Of a stretch of DNA of 64,000 nt, positions 1 through 12,699 are shown piece by piece (the stretch's first letter is position 1; every line of letters begins with the position of its first letter). The position numbers and the translations under genes are program-made. Location: the NCBI RefSeq assembly GCF_905120345.1, contig NZ_CAJHOA010000002.1, positions 291,773 to 355,772 of the forward strand, given 5' to 3'. Source of the DNA: Denitrificimonas caeni. Lineage in GTDB: Bacteria > Pseudomonadota > Gammaproteobacteria > Pseudomonadales > Pseudomonadaceae. Under the pieces are notes generated by a model. The model saw only the letters and a list, made by a program, of their open reading frames with translations, did no database searches and was not told the DNA's origin.

Positions 1-694
1 CAGCTTGGTAACGCTCACGAGTGACTTGATCGTTCTCGCGCCCAGCCTGATGAATGACTTGCGGGCGCAACTCTTGAGGGATTTTAGCTAAAGCGGCAGG
101 TAGCAGTTTATTCAGCGGCTCGGCACCTAAGCTGCCACCCAGCACTAATACATGCAGCGGACGCAGCGCTAAATCCTGCCGCTCGGTGACTAAAAATAAC
201 TCTTGGCGCACGGGATTACCGGTGGTAATACAGTTTTTAGCGTTCTTAAAAGTGTTTGGAAAGGCTTCACAAATACGAGTCGCAAAAGTTGCTAAAGCTC
301 GATTGGCCGTTCCTGCCACTGCATTTTGCTCATGGATCACCAAAGGAACCGATGACAGCTTGGCAGCCAAGCCACCAGGACCCGTCACATAACCGCCGAA
401 ACCCAAGACACAAGCAGGTTGCAGCTCTGTCATTAAGCGCTTGGCCTGCCATAAAGCCGCCAGTAGTTTAAAAGGCGCAGTCAATAGCGAACGCAAACCT
501 TTGCCACGCAAGCCGGTGACCTTGAGCGTATGCAAAGAAAAACCTGCGGCGGGCACCAGTTCATTTTCGATACCGCGTCCCGCTCCTAACCAATGCACTT
601 GATAGCCCTGAGCTTTAAACTCTTCAGCACAAGCTAAGGCTGGAAACACATGACCACCGGTGCCTGCCGCCATAATCAAAATATTACCGCGCAT
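1..694 (-). CDS. murG: MurG, lipid II synthase (partial, runs off left edge)
   Basis: Adds GlcNAc to lipid I to make lipid II on the inner face of the cytoplasmic membrane. About 231 N-terminal residues are visible. They begin MRGNILIMAAGTGGHVFPAL, which holds the glycine-rich loop typical of GT28 MurG proteins; a second glycine loop (GFGGYVTGPGG) and the HEQNAVAGTANR segment follow. MurG is usually about 355 residues, so roughly the last third lies outside the window. The ATG at 694 sits inside the last 11 bp of ftsW, as expected for translational coupling. It is the last visible gene of the dcw cluster; murC would normally follow. Confidence 0.96.
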   Translation of the reverse strand, partial: MRGNILIMAAGTGGHVFPALACAEEFKAQGYQVHWLGAGRGIENELVPAAGFSLHTLKVTGLRGKGLRSLLTAPFKLLAALWQAKRLMTELQPACVLGFGGYVTGPGGLAAKLSSVPLVIHEQNAVAGTANRALATFATRICEAFPNTFKNAKNCITTGNPVRQELFLVTERQDLALRPLHVLVLGGSLGAEPLNKLLPAALAKIPQELRPQVIHQAGRENDQVTRERYQA

Positions 695-1904
695 CACGCA
701 CCTCCTTCGCCATGGCAGAAATTTGTGCCTTACTCATGGCGTTGGCTGAGAGCAATTGGGTACGACGCTCCCACTCAATACGCAATAAAATTGCCAGACT
801 GATACAGCAGACCACTAATGAACTCCCGCCATAGCTGATAAAGGGCAGTGTCAATCCTTTGGTCGGCAACAGGCCGACATTCACGCCGAGGTTAATAATG
901 ACCTGCCCAATCCACAGTAAAGCCAAGCCATAGGCAACATAGGCTGAATAATATTGTTTCGCCTGCTCCGCCCAAACTCCGATAAACAGCGCGCGCACAC
1001 TGACAAAGACAAATAAAGCGAGAGTGGTCAAGGCGCCCAACATTCCAAGCTCTTCAGCCAACACCGAAAATACAAAGTCGGTATGTGCTTCGGGAAGAAA
1101 AAACTGTTTCTGAATACTGTTACCTAAACCTAAGCCAAACCATTCGCCACGACCAAAAGCAATCAACGCTTGAGTTAATTGATAACCAGAGCCGTACTGG
1201 TCCTCCCAAGGATTAGTAAAGCTGGTCAAGCGCGCCATTCGATAGCTTTCAAAACGAACCACATAGACCAGTCCCGAGAGCAGGATACCTAACAATGGCA
1301 ATGACAATAACAAGCGCACACCGCCCAGATAGAGCATCACAATCACACTGCCGAGCATCACCACCATGGCACCAAAGTCCGGCTCGAAATAAATCAACAC
1401 GGCCATGGCCGCAGCCAGTAGCAAAGGTTTTAGCAAGCCACGCAACCGTTGTTTGACCTCAGTCTTGCGTCGCACAAGAAACCCAGCAATAAAAATCACC
1501 ATAAACAACTTAGCCAGTTCGGTCGGCTGGATATTAAAAACCCCTACTCCGATCCAGCGTTTTGAGCCATTTACTTCACGCCCGATGCCTGGAATCAACA
1601 CCAGAGTCAGCACCACAAAAGCCACCAGCAGCAGCCAGCCGCTGTAACGCTGCCAAGTAGACATTGGCACAAACAAAGTGACGCCTCCGGCAATTAAGGC
1701 GATCGTGATGTAAATCATATGCCGAATAAAATAGTAAAAGGTGTTACCGGTATTGGTATCCGCTACCGCTGATGACGCAGAAGCAATCATCACCAAACCG
1801 ATCCCCATCAGTAACGCGCAAGCAGTCAGCAAGGGGAAATCGATATCGACTTGGTTGTTATGCCGCCAAGGGGACGGTAGCGCTAGCGCATCACGTATGT
1901 TCAT
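684..1904 (-). CDS. ftsW: FtsW, septal peptidoglycan glycosyltransferase (SEDS family)
   Basis: Polytopic membrane protein of 406 residues that polymerises lipid II at the septum together with FtsI. About ten hydrophobic segments are visible. The SEDS signatures are present: a GSKRWIGVG...QPTELAKL loop near residues 112-135 and the C-terminal FISYGGSS motif. The start ATG overlaps the murD stop in an ATGA arrangement, and the stop overlaps murG. RodA has the same fold, but position between murD and murG identifies this copy as FtsW. Confidence 0.97.
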   Translation of the reverse strand: MNIRDALALPSPWRHNNQVDIDFPLLTACALLMGIGLVMIASASSAVADTNTGNTFYYFIRHMIYITIALIAGGVTLFVPMSTWQRYSGWLLLVAFVVLTLVLIPGIGREVNGSKRWIGVGVFNIQPTELAKLFMVIFIAGFLVRRKTEVKQRLRGLLKPLLLAAAMAVLIYFEPDFGAMVVMLGSVIVMLYLGGVRLLLSLPLLGILLSGLVYVVRFESYRMARLTSFTNPWEDQYGSGYQLTQALIAFGRGEWFGLGLGNSIQKQFFLPEAHTDFVFSVLAEELGMLGALTTLALFVFVSVRALFIGVWAEQAKQYYSAYVAYGLALLWIGQVIINLGVNVGLLPTKGLTLPFISYGGSSLVVCCISLAILLRIEWERRTQLLSANAMSKAQISAMAKEVRDAR

Positions 1905-3241
1905 AGCAACCTCCCGACCGCTTGGGCGAAGAGATCACCACGCTGCTCAAAGCTTTTGAACATATCCAAACTGGCACAAGCTGGAGCCAATAACACGCTA
2001 TCACCCTCATGCGCACGTTTTGCTGCGGCTAATACCGCCTCCTCAAGACTGGTGACATGCTCAATAGCAACTGCACCGCCTAACGCCTGAACAACACGTT
2101 CAGCATCACGCCCTAAAACAATCACCGCGCGACAATATTGCGCAACAGGCGCTTTGAGACTAGAAAAATCAGCACCCTTACCATCGCCACCGGCAATCAA
2201 AATCAACTTGCCGACGTTACCTGTACCCAAACCTTCAATCGCAGCTAAAGCAGCACCAACATTGGTGGCTTTGGAATCGTTATACCAATCCACACCATGG
2301 ACATTGCGCAACCACTGGCAGCGATGCTCAAGCCCTGGAAATTCTTGCAATGCCGAGAGCATCGCCGCCATAGGTAGATTGATTGCAGTACCGATGGCTA
2401 AGGCTGATAACGCATTAGCATAGTTATGGCTACCGCGAATTTTTAGCGCACTGACTGCTAACAAATGCTGGTCGCCATAGGCTAAATACGTTTCCCCCTC
2501 TTGCTCCGACAAACCAAACTCGCCTGCAGCTGGGGTCGACAAACCAAAACTAATGGTTGGACTCTGAGCCTGCTGTGGCTGTGAAGGGCGATCGTCACGA
2601 TTGATCACCAGCGTTTGCGCATGATTAAAGACGCGCTGCTTGGCGGCAATATAGCCATCCACATCAACGTAGCGATCCATATGGTCTTCGCTGATGTTCA
2701 AGCACACCGCCACGCGTGCCTGTAGATGTGACGTGGTTTCCAGTTGAAAGCTCGACAGTTCCATCACATAGACATCCACCGCATCATCTAATAAGTCTAA
2801 TGCAGGGACACCTAAATTACCGCCGACAGCCACCTTTAAGCCTGCTGCGGCACACATTTGACCGACCAAAGTGGTCACCGTACTTTTCGCGTTAGAGCCG
2901 GTAATCGCCACAATGGGCGCACGCGCATGCTGGGCGAATAAATCAATATCACCGGAGATGATCACGCCATTGGCAATGGCGGTTTGAATTGCTGGGGTGC
3001 TCAGCGCGAGCCCTGGACTGACATAAAGCACTTGCGCCGCGCTGAGTAACTCAGACGATAACGGTCCACAGTGCACAGTAATCTGTGGGTAATCACGCTG
3101 CAGCGTGCTTAATTCAGGTGGATTTTCACGGCTATCAGCCACGGCAAAAGTCTGCCCGTGGCGCGCTAAAAAACGCACCAGTGACAAGCCACTTTTACCC
3201 AGGCCAACCACGACCTGTGTTTGCTGATCAATGCTTTGCAC
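1901..3241 (-). CDS. murD: MurD, UDP-MurNAc-L-alanine:D-glutamate ligase
   Basis: Cytoplasmic Mur ligase that adds D-glutamate to UDP-MurNAc-L-Ala. I chose the GTG at 3241 (446 residues, the usual MurD length). It has GAGG about 9 nt upstream and lies 5 nt after the mraY stop, whereas an upstream ATG at 3304 would add 21 unlikely residues overlapping mraY. The N-terminal Rossmann segment VVVGLGKSGLS binds the UDP substrate, AITGSNAKSTVTTL is the ATP P-loop, and YNDSKATN lies in the Mur ligase C-terminal domain. The alanine in GSNAKST (GSNGKST in E. coli) is, from memory, normal in pseudomonads. Confidence 0.96.
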   Translation of the reverse strand: MQSIDQQTQVVVGLGKSGLSLVRFLARHGQTFAVADSRENPPELSTLQRDYPQITVHCGPLSSELLSAAQVLYVSPGLALSTPAIQTAIANGVIISGDIDLFAQHARAPIVAITGSNAKSTVTTLVGQMCAAAGLKVAVGGNLGVPALDLLDDAVDVYVMELSSFQLETTSHLQARVAVCLNISEDHMDRYVDVDGYIAAKQRVFNHAQTLVINRDDRPSQPQQAQSPTISFGLSTPAAGEFGLSEQEGETYLAYGDQHLLAVSALKIRGSHNYANALSALAIGTAINLPMAAMLSALQEFPGLEHRCQWLRNVHGVDWYNDSKATNVGAALAAIEGLGTGNVGKLILIAGGDGKGADFSSLKAPVAQYCRAVIVLGRDAERVVQALGGAVAIEHVTSLEEAVLAAAKRAHEGDSVLLAPACASLDMFKSFEQRGDLFAQAVGRLL

Positions 3242-3246
3242 GTTAT

Positions 3247-4329
3247 CTACCTCAGTTTCAAGGTGGCAAGTCCCACCAGAACCAACACCACGGTAATAAT
3301 CCAAAACCGCACAATCACGCGCGGCTCTGGCCAGCCTTTTAACTCAAAATGGTGGTGAATGGGCGCCATGCGAAACACGCGCTTACCGGTTAACTTAAAG
3401 GAGGCCACTTGAATCACCACCGATAAGGTTTCCACGACAAACACACCGCCCATAATGAACAGAACAATTTCTTGGCGCACAATCACCGCTACAGTGCCGA
3501 GTGCAGCACCTAAAGCTAAAGCGCCGACATCACCCATAAACACTTGTGCTGGGTAGGTGTTAAACCATAAGAAGCCTAGACCTGCGCCAACCAAGGCACC
3601 GCAGAAAATAATCAGCTCACCGACACCCGGCACATAAGGGATAAACAAATACTGTGCGAAGCTGATATGCCCAGAAACATAAGCAAAGATACCCAGCGCC
3701 CCACCGACCAATACCGTGGGCAAAATCGCCAAGCCATCAAGGCCATCAGTCAAGTTGACGGCATTACTGGTACCGACGATCACTAAGTAAGTCAGCAGCA
3801 CAAAACCTGCGCCAAGCGGAATACTGATGTCCTTTAAAAACGGTACAATCAGCGCGGTTTCAGCAGGTGTTTGCGCGGTAAAATAGAGCACCAAGGCTGC
3901 CGCTAAACCAAACACGGACTGCCAGAAATACTTCCAACGTCCCGGTAAGCCACGCGAGTTTTTCTCAACGACTTTACGATAATCATCCACCCAACCAATC
4001 GCACCAAAGAGGATAGTGACCAGCAATACAATCCATACATAGCGGTTGCTTAGATCAGCCCAAAGTAAAGTACTGATAGTAATAGAGGCGATTATTAAGG
4101 CGCCGCCCATCGTTGGTGTACCGGATTTAGACAAGTGCGACTGCGGTCCATCGGTACGCACAGATTGGCCAATCTGTAAATTGCGTAATAGGCGAATCAT
4201 TTTCGGACCGAGCCACAGCGACATCACCAATGCAGTGAGCACACCAAAAATCCCGCGCAGAGTCAGGTACTGAAAGACTGCAAAGCCTTTGTAGTACTGC
4301 TGTAAGTACTCCGCCAATAAAAGCAACAT
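3247..4329 (-). CDS. mraY: MraY, phospho-MurNAc-pentapeptide translocase
   Basis: Integral membrane enzyme that joins UDP-MurNAc-pentapeptide to undecaprenyl phosphate to form lipid I. At 360 residues with ten hydrophobic segments it matches the family. The Mg-binding and catalytic signatures are visible: [27 protein letters not shown] and the HHHFELKGW loop near the C-terminus. Its start ATG overlaps the murF TGA by one base (TGATG). Confidence 0.98.
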   Translation of the reverse strand: MLLLLAEYLQQYYKGFAVFQYLTLRGIFGVLTALVMSLWLGPKMIRLLRNLQIGQSVRTDGPQSHLSKSGTPTMGGALIIASITISTLLWADLSNRYVWIVLLVTILFGAIGWVDDYRKVVEKNSRGLPGRWKYFWQSVFGLAAALVLYFTAQTPAETALIVPFLKDISIPLGAGFVLLTYLVIVGTSNAVNLTDGLDGLAILPTVLVGGALGIFAYVSGHISFAQYLFIPYVPGVGELIIFCGALVGAGLGFLWFNTYPAQVFMGDVGALALGAALGTVAVIVRQEIVLFIMGGVFVVETLSVVIQVASFKLTGKRVFRMAPIHHHFELKGWPEPRVIVRFWIITVVLVLVGLATLKLR

Positions 4330-5705
4330 CAGAGTGCGTCCCCTAAACGTGTGCGCAGTGCATTAACAACATGCTCCATTGCCGCACTGCGTGAACCTTT
4401 AATTAAAAGTGTTGCTGGCCCACTCACTTGTGTGAGTAGCGCTTCGATCAGACTACTTTGTTCGAGAAAGTGCCCTGAAATACCACAATATTGTGCAATG
4501 GCATGCTGCATCAACGGACCTGTTGCAAAAACCGCATCCACTTTACCTTTGGCATATGTACCAATCTGTGCGTGTTCTTGCTCGGCCCACTCACCCAACT
4601 CACCCATATCACCCAACACCAATACGCGCTGGCCAGGCATGTTCTGCAAGACATCAATAGCCGCTCGAATTGAGGCTGGGTTGGCGTTATAACTGTCGTC
4701 AATCAACTGCACATGGTTGGCACATTCATAGACCACACTGCGCCCTGAAATAGCATTCATGTTTTCGAGACCTTGCTTAATAGCTGGCAATGGCAAATCT
4801 AAAGCATGTGCTGCAGCAACTGCGGCCAAGGCATTACTCACATTATGTAAACCCAATACCGCTAACTGGATAAAGCACTCACCGGCAACGCCGTGCAGGT
4901 TAAAGCCCATACGGCCTTGCGCATTACTGACAATACCGCTGGCGTAGACATCAGCTGCCGAGTTATTGGTGGAAAAACTTAAGACTTGACACACACTGTT
5001 ACGCGCTCGCCACTGTGCAAAGGCAGGATCATCAAGGTTCAGCACTGCAGTATTTTCAGCGCCTAGACCATCAAGAATCTCGCCTTTGGCTAAAACAATA
5101 TGCTCAGGACCGCCAAACTCACCGGCGTGAGCCATCCCAGCATTACTGATCACGGCCACCATCGGCTGTACTAAGGCAGCGGTATAGGCAATCTCACCGG
5201 CATGCGAAGCACCCAGCTCAACCACCGCAGCGCGGTGCTGTTGATTAAGCTCCAGTAAGGTAAAAGGCACGCCCAGTTCATTATTTAAATTACCACGCGT
5301 GGCCAACACCGCCGTTTCACCTAATTCACAACGACAGATGCTAGCAAGCATTTCCTTAACCGTGGTCTTGCCACTGGAGCCTGTAACGGCAACGGTTTGA
5401 CCGTTAAACTGCTGACGGTTGATTAAAGCTATTTGCCCTAACGCAATCCGCGTATCAGCCACACAGAGCTGAGTGATATTGACCTCAGGCTGAAACTCTT
5501 CAACGACTGCTGCCACCGCTCCGCGCTTAGCCACATCGGCTAAGTACAGATGCCCATCAAAAAACTCACCGCGCAAAGCCACAAACAATTGCCCGCGACT
5601 GACCTTGCGGCTGTCAGTACTGAGGGCATGAAACTCAAGATCAGCACCCTGCAAGGTGGCCTTAAGTGGTTCTAGCAATTGACTTAACTGCAAAGGTTTA
5701 AACAT
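4329..5705 (-). CDS. murF: MurF, D-Ala-D-Ala-adding ligase
   Basis: Final cytoplasmic Mur ligase; adds D-Ala-D-Ala to the UDP-MurNAc-tripeptide. It has 458 residues with an N-terminal substrate domain ([16 protein letters not shown]), the P-loop [14 protein letters not shown], and the C-terminal domain with DDSYNANP. The first codons overlap the murE stop by 8 bp and the stop overlaps mraY, so it is translationally coupled on both sides. Confidence 0.97.
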   Translation of the reverse strand: MFKPLQLSQLLEPLKATLQGADLEFHALSTDSRKVSRGQLFVALRGEFFDGHLYLADVAKRGAVAAVVEEFQPEVNITQLCVADTRIALGQIALINRQQFNGQTVAVTGSSGKTTVKEMLASICRCELGETAVLATRGNLNNELGVPFTLLELNQQHRAAVVELGASHAGEIAYTAALVQPMVAVISNAGMAHAGEFGGPEHIVLAKGEILDGLGAENTAVLNLDDPAFAQWRARNSVCQVLSFSTNNSAADVYASGIVSNAQGRMGFNLHGVAGECFIQLAVLGLHNVSNALAAVAAAHALDLPLPAIKQGLENMNAISGRSVVYECANHVQLIDDSYNANPASIRAAIDVLQNMPGQRVLVLGDMGELGEWAEQEHAQIGTYAKGKVDAVFATGPLMQHAIAQYCGISGHFLEQSSLIEALLTQVSGPATLLIKGSRSAAMEHVVNALRTRLGDAL

Positions 5706-7166
5706 CGCTCACCTGCCATACAGCTAACGCCTGCTCGGCCTGTTCAATATCTGAAAAATGCTGACGCAATTGATTAATTTCTTGGTAATTCTCATGACCT
5801 TTACCGGCCAAAACGATCACATCATGGCAACTGGATTGAGCAATCAGCTGAGCAATTGCGGCACCACGCTCATTAACCTCAGTCACAGCAGCACCCGCAC
5901 TGAAGCCATTTAAAATGTCAGCGCGAATACTGGCAGGATCTTCACCGCGCGGGTTGTCATCCGTCACCACTGCAGCATCCGCCAAGCGTTCAACCACTTC
6001 AGCCATCAAGGGACGCTTACCCACATCACGCTCACCGCCGCAGCCAAATAAGCACAACAAACGCCCGTTAGCCGCCACATGCGGGCGTAACGCTGTCAAC
6101 ACTTGCTCGAGAGCATCCGGTGTATGGGCATAATCAACGACCACCACAGGCCGTTGTTGCCCACCCAACACCTGCATACGCCCTACTGGACCTTGCAGTT
6201 TTGGTAGCACCGCAAGCGTTTGCTCGAGGGAATAACCTAAACCCAATAGCGCGCCAATCACCGCTAATAAGTTACTTAAATTAAAACGGCCAATGAGAGC
6301 ACTGGATAAATTGCCCTCACCTTGTGCAGTAACCACTTCAGCCTGAATCCCTGACGGACTAAAACGAATATTACGGCAGTAAATAGTGGCACTGGTGTCC
6401 GTAAGACTGTAGGTTATTAAGCGCGCAGACGAGGTCTGTTCGGCCAGTTCACGACCAAAAGCATCGTCGAGATTCAATACCGTAGCGCGCAATCCAGGCC
6501 AGCTAAATAAGCTCGCCTTAGCCTCTGCGTAAGCCTGCATGGAACCATGGTAATCAAGATGATCACGGGTCAAATTTGTTAACACCGCAACGGTAACACT
6601 CACTGCACTGATGCGATGCTGTGCCAAACCATGCGAGGACACTTCCATCGCCACGGCTTTAGCACCGGCATTTTTCAAATCAGCTAGAGTTGCTTGCACT
6701 GTCAAAGGATCAGGCGTGGTGTAATGCCCAAGGGTCAAATTGCCATAAAAACCACTGCCTAAGGTGCCAATCAAACCACAGTGTTGCCCCAGCAGATCGG
6801 ATGCTTGCGCAAGTAACTGAGTAACACTGGTTTTACCGTTGGTACCGGTCACTGCAACCACTCGCATGGCGCGACTGGGTTCACCATAAAAACGCCCAGC
6901 GATTTCAGATAACTGTGCTTGCAAGTCGTGCACAGGCAGCAATAAAGCCTCACTGTCTTGCATCGCTAACGCATCACGTGCTTCGTAAACGACGGCTGAG
7001 GCGCCACGCGCAATAGCATCACCAATATAATCACGGCCATCCTGCTCGATGCCGTCTACCGCTAAAAATAAATCACCTGGACGCACCTTACGGCTATCCA
7101 GAGTCAGCTCACGAATTAATGTAGAGCTGGGTGCTTGCGCAAATAATTGATTCAGGGGCATTGCCA

Positions 7167-7167
<1 letters not shown>
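5698..7167 (-). CDS. murE: MurE, UDP-MurNAc-tripeptide synthetase (meso-DAP-adding)
   Basis: Adds the third stem-peptide residue. The P-loop TGTNGKTS is at residues 108-115 and DYAHTPD is near 345. DNPR at residues 404-407 is the motif known to recognise meso-diaminopimelate (lysine enzymes carry a different motif), so the cell wall should be DAP-type. Length is 489 residues. The ATG at 7167 overlaps the ftsI stop (TAATG). A second in-frame ATG two codons later is an alternative start. Confidence 0.97.
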
Positions 7168-9180
<2,013 letters not shown>

Positions 9181-9184
<4 letters not shown>

Positions 9185-10122
9185 CGCAGCTTCTCCGCCA
9201 CACGCATCACGGCACTGCGTGCTCGCGGGTTGACTTTAAGCTCGGCGGGGCTGGCGTATTGCGGCTTGCCAAGTAATTTGACAATAGGATCAAATTTTTC
9301 CGGAATAATCGGCAAATGACGAGGTAACTGATCGGCTTCACCCTTAGCCAGACGACGCATAAATTGTTTAACAATACGATCTTCTAATGAGTGAAAACTA
9401 ATTACCACCAAGCGCCCGCCAACTTTTAATGACGCCAAAGCAGCGTCCAAGCCTTTTTCTAAGTCAGCCAGTTCATTATTCAAATGAATACGCATGCCTT
9501 GAAAAGCACGTGTTGCAGGATTTTTGCCTTTTTCCCAAGCTGGGTTCGCTTCAGTCAGTACAGCGGCCAAATCACCGGTTCGAGTAAAAGGCTGCAGCGC
9601 ACGTCGAGCAACCACAGCATTGGCCATACGTTTAGCAAAACGCTCTTCACCATACTCTTTGAAAACACGCGCCATTTCTTCGGCGCTCACCTGCGCGACC
9701 CATTGCGCAGCGCTGATACCCTCAGCAGGATTCATGCGCATATCTAAAGGGCCGTCATGCATAAAGCTAAAGCCGCGCTCACCATCATCAATTTGTGGTG
9801 AGGACACACCGAGGTCGAGCAACACTCCATCGACTTGATTAAATAGCTGGCGCTGTTTTAACTCACTGTCCATTTCTGCAAAACTGCGCTGCACAATAGC
9901 AAAGCGCGCATCGTGCTCCTGCAGTTGCAAGCCGGTGGCGATGGCTAACGGATCTTTATCAAATCCCAATAGCTGACCATCACTAGCAAGTTGTTCTAAA
10001 ATCAACCGACTGTGACCGCCACGACCAAAGGTGCCATCTACATAGCAGCCAGCCGAACGTACGGCTAAGGCATTAACCGCCTCATCAAGTAACACGGTGA
10101 TGTGACTTAACGCTTCACTCAT
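9181..10122 (-). CDS. rsmH: RsmH (MraW), 16S rRNA m4C1402 methyltransferase
   Basis: SAM-dependent N4-methyltransferase of 16S rRNA C1402; RsmI (49.6 kb) adds the 2'-O-methyl to the same base. It has 313 residues. The SAM motif [10 protein letters not shown] lies near residue 30, [12 protein letters not shown] near residue 105, and [13 protein letters not shown] in the C-terminal half. It starts two bases after the mraZ stop and overlaps ftsL by 4 bp. Confidence 0.97.
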
Positions 10123-10124
10123 AA

Positions 10125-10580
10125 TTATAGGACCAGATTCATTAATTCTTCGGGCAGGTGATCAGAGTTTTTAATATCTTCAAGATCAGCAGTAAGTAGC
10201 TCATTCCATTTTGTCTCATCCCACAACTGAAACTTATTCAGTTGTCCCACCAACATCACTTGTTTGGTCAAACCAGCCTGCTCGCGCAAACGCACGGGGA
10301 TTAGCAAGCGGCCACTGCTGTCCAACTCTAAGTCCACTGCACTACCAATCAACAAACGATTCAACTGGCGCGTCTGTGGCCGCAGAGAAGGCATTTGACT
10401 GAGCTGGGTTTCAACTTTTTCCCAATCAGGCAAAGGATAAATACACAGGCACGGATCGGCTAAATCGATGGTAATAACCAACTGACCGTCACAACGCTCA
10501 AGCAACTCCTCCCGATACCGACTGGGCATCGCAAGGCGCCCTTTGGCGTCAAGATTAATAGCGCTAGATCCGCGAAACAC
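10125..10580 (-). CDS. mraZ: MraZ, transcriptional regulator of the dcw cluster
   Basis: DNA-binding repressor of the division and cell-wall operon, 151 residues. Two AbrB-like MraZ domains are visible, each with a DxxGR signature: [15 protein letters not shown] near residue 10 and [15 protein letters not shown] near residue 88. The start is GTG at 10580, preceded by AGGGG at a normal distance. It is the first gene of the operon and probably autoregulated through the GTGG repeats just upstream. Confidence 0.97.
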   Translation of the reverse strand: MFRGSSAINLDAKGRLAMPSRYREELLERCDGQLVITIDLADPCLCIYPLPDWEKVETQLSQMPSLRPQTRQLNRLLIGSAVDLELDSSGRLLIPVRLREQAGLTKQVMLVGQLNKFQLWDETKWNELLTADLEDIKNSDHLPEELMNLVL

Positions 10581-10620
10581 CGCTGTGCCCCTATATTATG
10601 CAGTACTCAAGCAAAAAAAA

Positions 10621-10647
10621 CCCACTTTTCCCCACTTCATGCCACTT
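10621..10647 (-). promoter_or_regulatory. MraZ-binding repeats (three GTGG boxes)
   Basis: On the minus strand there are three direct repeats, AAGTGGC, AAGTGGG and AAGTGGG, spaced exactly 10 bp apart. This matches the known MraZ operator (GTGG-type repeats once per helical turn upstream of mraZ). They start at the predicted transcription start and extend into the leader, so bound MraZ should block the dcw promoter. Confidence 0.85.
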
Positions 10648-10653
10648 ATGCAC

Positions 10654-10683
10654 ACTATAGAAATCACAACGACCCAGCGTCAA
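10654..10683 (-). promoter_or_regulatory. Predicted sigma-70 promoter of the mraZ/dcw operon
   Basis: On the minus strand TTGACG (10678-10683), an 18-bp spacer, and TATAGT (10654-10659) form a good -35/-10 pair. The start would be near 10647, at the edge of the MraZ repeats, leaving a leader of about 67 nt. The remaining sequence between this promoter and the end of rnpB is AT-rich with no gene that I can see. Confidence 0.7.
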
Positions 10684-10872
10684 GTAATAAACACAGAAAA
10701 ACCGTTATAAGTCTTGAACTTAGCTACAGTTACTTCATTCAGTTTCTATTTAAATAGCGATTTAAAAAAATAATCATAGATGGATGAGCACCTTAACTAG
10801 AAAAGTTAAAGTGATTCCTTAAGAGATAGTGTTTTTCACACTCTGACCAACGGTCGTTAATCAGGAAAAAAA

Positions 10873-11231
10873 GCGGAGAGTCAATCTGTAAGCCGGGTTT
10901 TGTCGTGAACAGTCATTCCTCTAGGATCGCCATCACTGACGACCTCAAGCAACCTACCCGAGTCCAGCGCGGGCCACGCCAATGGACTCCTATTTGGTCT
11001 TGCTCCAAGTGGGGTTTGCCTAGCCACGGACTGTTACCAGCCGTGCGGTGCGCTCTTACCGCACCTTTTCACCCTTACCGGCACTTGCGTGCTTAGGCGG
11101 TTATTTTCTGCGGCACTTTCCGTAAGCTCACGCCTCCCAGGGGTTACCTGGCACTTTGCCCTATGGAGCCCGGACTTTCCTCCCTCTCACTACCGAAGTA
11201 GTGAAACAGCGACTGTCCGATCGACTCTCCG
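10873..11231 (-). ncRNA. rnpB: RNase P RNA (class A)
   Basis: Catalytic RNA that matures tRNA 5' ends. The ends pair to form helix P1 (5' GCGGAGAGTC with 3' GACTCTCCGC). Inside are the conserved bacterial elements: GAGGGAGGAAAGTCCGGGCT near the 5' end, AGGGTGAAAAGGTGCGGTAAGAGCGCACCGC in the middle, and the 3' AAACCCGGCTTA segment. P1 is followed directly by seven U (10866-10872), which would terminate transcription. The position beside mraZ is typical of pseudomonads. Confidence 0.97.
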
Positions 11232-11237
11232 CGGCGA

Positions 11238-11266
11238 AGATTACGGTGCATTGCCTAGCACCGCAA
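11238..11266 (-). promoter_or_regulatory. rnpB: Predicted rnpB promoter
   Basis: On the minus strand TTGCGG (11261-11266), a 17-bp spacer and TAATCT (11238-11243) put the start at about 11231, which is the P1 5' end. The promoter lies between the end of the upstream flavoprotein gene (11285) and rnpB. Confidence 0.65.
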
Positions 11267-11284
11267 GCATTCGTGATAAAAAAC

Positions 11285-12547
11285 TTACACAATTTGTTCA
11301 ACAATACAGTCCTTAGCAAGCCAATCCAGCATGCCATGCCCTGCTACAAAGCCACTGGCCAGACATGCGGTTAATAAGTAGCCACCGGTGGGTGCATCCC
11401 AATCCAGCATCTCTCCAGCACAGAACACTCCAGGCTTAGCGTTAAGCATCAAGCCCTGATTTAACATTTTTGCATCAACACCACCCGCTGTACTAATAGC
11501 TTCTGCTAACGGTCGCGCCTGCAACACTTCAATGGGTAGAGATTTAATCCACTGGGCCAGTTGCTGCATATCATTAAAGCAGTCAGCCGGCGCGCACTCA
11601 CGCAACAATGCTGCTCGCACACCGCCCAAGCCCAACTGCGCCTGTAAATGTTTGCTCAGCGTTTTTTTGCCGCGTGGTTTTTCTAAAGCGCTTTGCACCT
11701 GAGCTAATGACTTATGGGGCAGGCAATCGAGCAAAACAGTACAGCGCCCGTCTTGGCGTATTTGCTGACGAATAGCCGCTGAGAGCGCATAGACCAAACT
11801 GCCTTCAATACCGCTACGAGTGATCACCCATTCACCTTGACGGAACGCCTGTCCAGCAACGCTCAACGCACAATTTTTAACCGGTGTACCAGCATATTTA
11901 TCAGTAAAAACTGTACTCCAGGCAGCCACATCAAACCCACAGTTACTGGCCTGTAATACGCTGACAGCAATCCCTTGCTGCTCAAGGATAGGCAACCATG
12001 CCGCATCAGAACCCAGTCGCGGCCAGCTCCCCCCGCCTAACGCCAACAATACAGCGCTCGCGCGTACCTGCTGCTCACCAGCGGCCGTTGCAATACGCAA
12101 TGCTCCCCGTTCATCCCAACCCAACCAGCGGCTACGCGTATGAATCTTTACCCCTAAAGCACGCAAGCGCTGTAACCAAGCACGCAATAAAGGTGCAGCT
12201 TTCATATCTTTGGGAAACACCCGCCCGGAACTGCCAACAAAGGTTTCGATACCTAAACCTTGCGCCCAATCACGTACACTTTGCGCATCAAACTGTGCCA
12301 GCCAGCCAGCCACCCAACCTTGTTGAGCATGATAGCGCTGTGCAAAAGCCTCCTTATCTTCACTGTGGGTCAGATTCATACCACCAATCCCAGCGAGTAA
12401 AAACTTACGCCCTAACGAAGGCATAGCGTCAAACACATGCACCACACATCCCGCGTCTGCGAGCACTTCAGCTGCCATGAGTCCGGCAGGTCCACCGCCA
12501 ATAATGCAGACGGGCGCTACTGTTAAACTATGCTGCGAATCGGCCAT
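11285..12547 (-). CDS. FAD-dependent flavoprotein, HI0933/BaiN-like (TIGR03862 type)
   Basis: Predicted FAD-dependent oxidoreductase of unknown substrate. The dinucleotide-binding motif CIIGGGPAGLMAAEVLADAG is at the N-terminus, GRKFLLAGIGGMNLTHSE is the family block, and GVFCAGEMLDWDAPTGGYLL is the C-terminal FAD site. I chose the ATG at 12547 (420 residues), because an upstream ATG at 12613 would add a non-conserved hydrophobic stretch. It reads toward rnpB and is divergent from tesB. The related BaiN acts in bile-acid metabolism in gut clostridia; that function should not be assumed here. Confidence 0.85.
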   Translation of the reverse strand: MADSQHSLTVAPVCIIGGGPAGLMAAEVLADAGCVVHVFDAMPSLGRKFLLAGIGGMNLTHSEDKEAFAQRYHAQQGWVAGWLAQFDAQSVRDWAQGLGIETFVGSSGRVFPKDMKAAPLLRAWLQRLRALGVKIHTRSRWLGWDERGALRIATAAGEQQVRASAVLLALGGGSWPRLGSDAAWLPILEQQGIAVSVLQASNCGFDVAAWSTVFTDKYAGTPVKNCALSVAGQAFRQGEWVITRSGIEGSLVYALSAAIRQQIRQDGRCTVLLDCLPHKSLAQVQSALEKPRGKKTLSKHLQAQLGLGGVRAALLRECAPADCFNDMQQLAQWIKSLPIEVLQARPLAEAISTAGGVDAKMLNQGLMLNAKPGVFCAGEMLDWDAPTGGYLLTACLASGFVAGHGMLDWLAKDCIVEQIV

Positions 12548-12699
12548 AAAGCAGGCGCCTTTATTCAAAGTTAAAAATAAAATAATACCAGCCCAGCAAT
12601 AGATAGCCGACAAAAGCTGAAAAAAACTTTACCATCTAACTCAACAATCAATCGTCACCCTATTATTCACGGCCTATCTGTTAGCCGGCGAGGAACCTA

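Noticed and set aside
4511..4702. Several frames of 60-110 codons antisense or shifted inside the mur genes.
   Set aside because: They are shadows of long, clearly identified genes, with odd composition and no ribosome sites.
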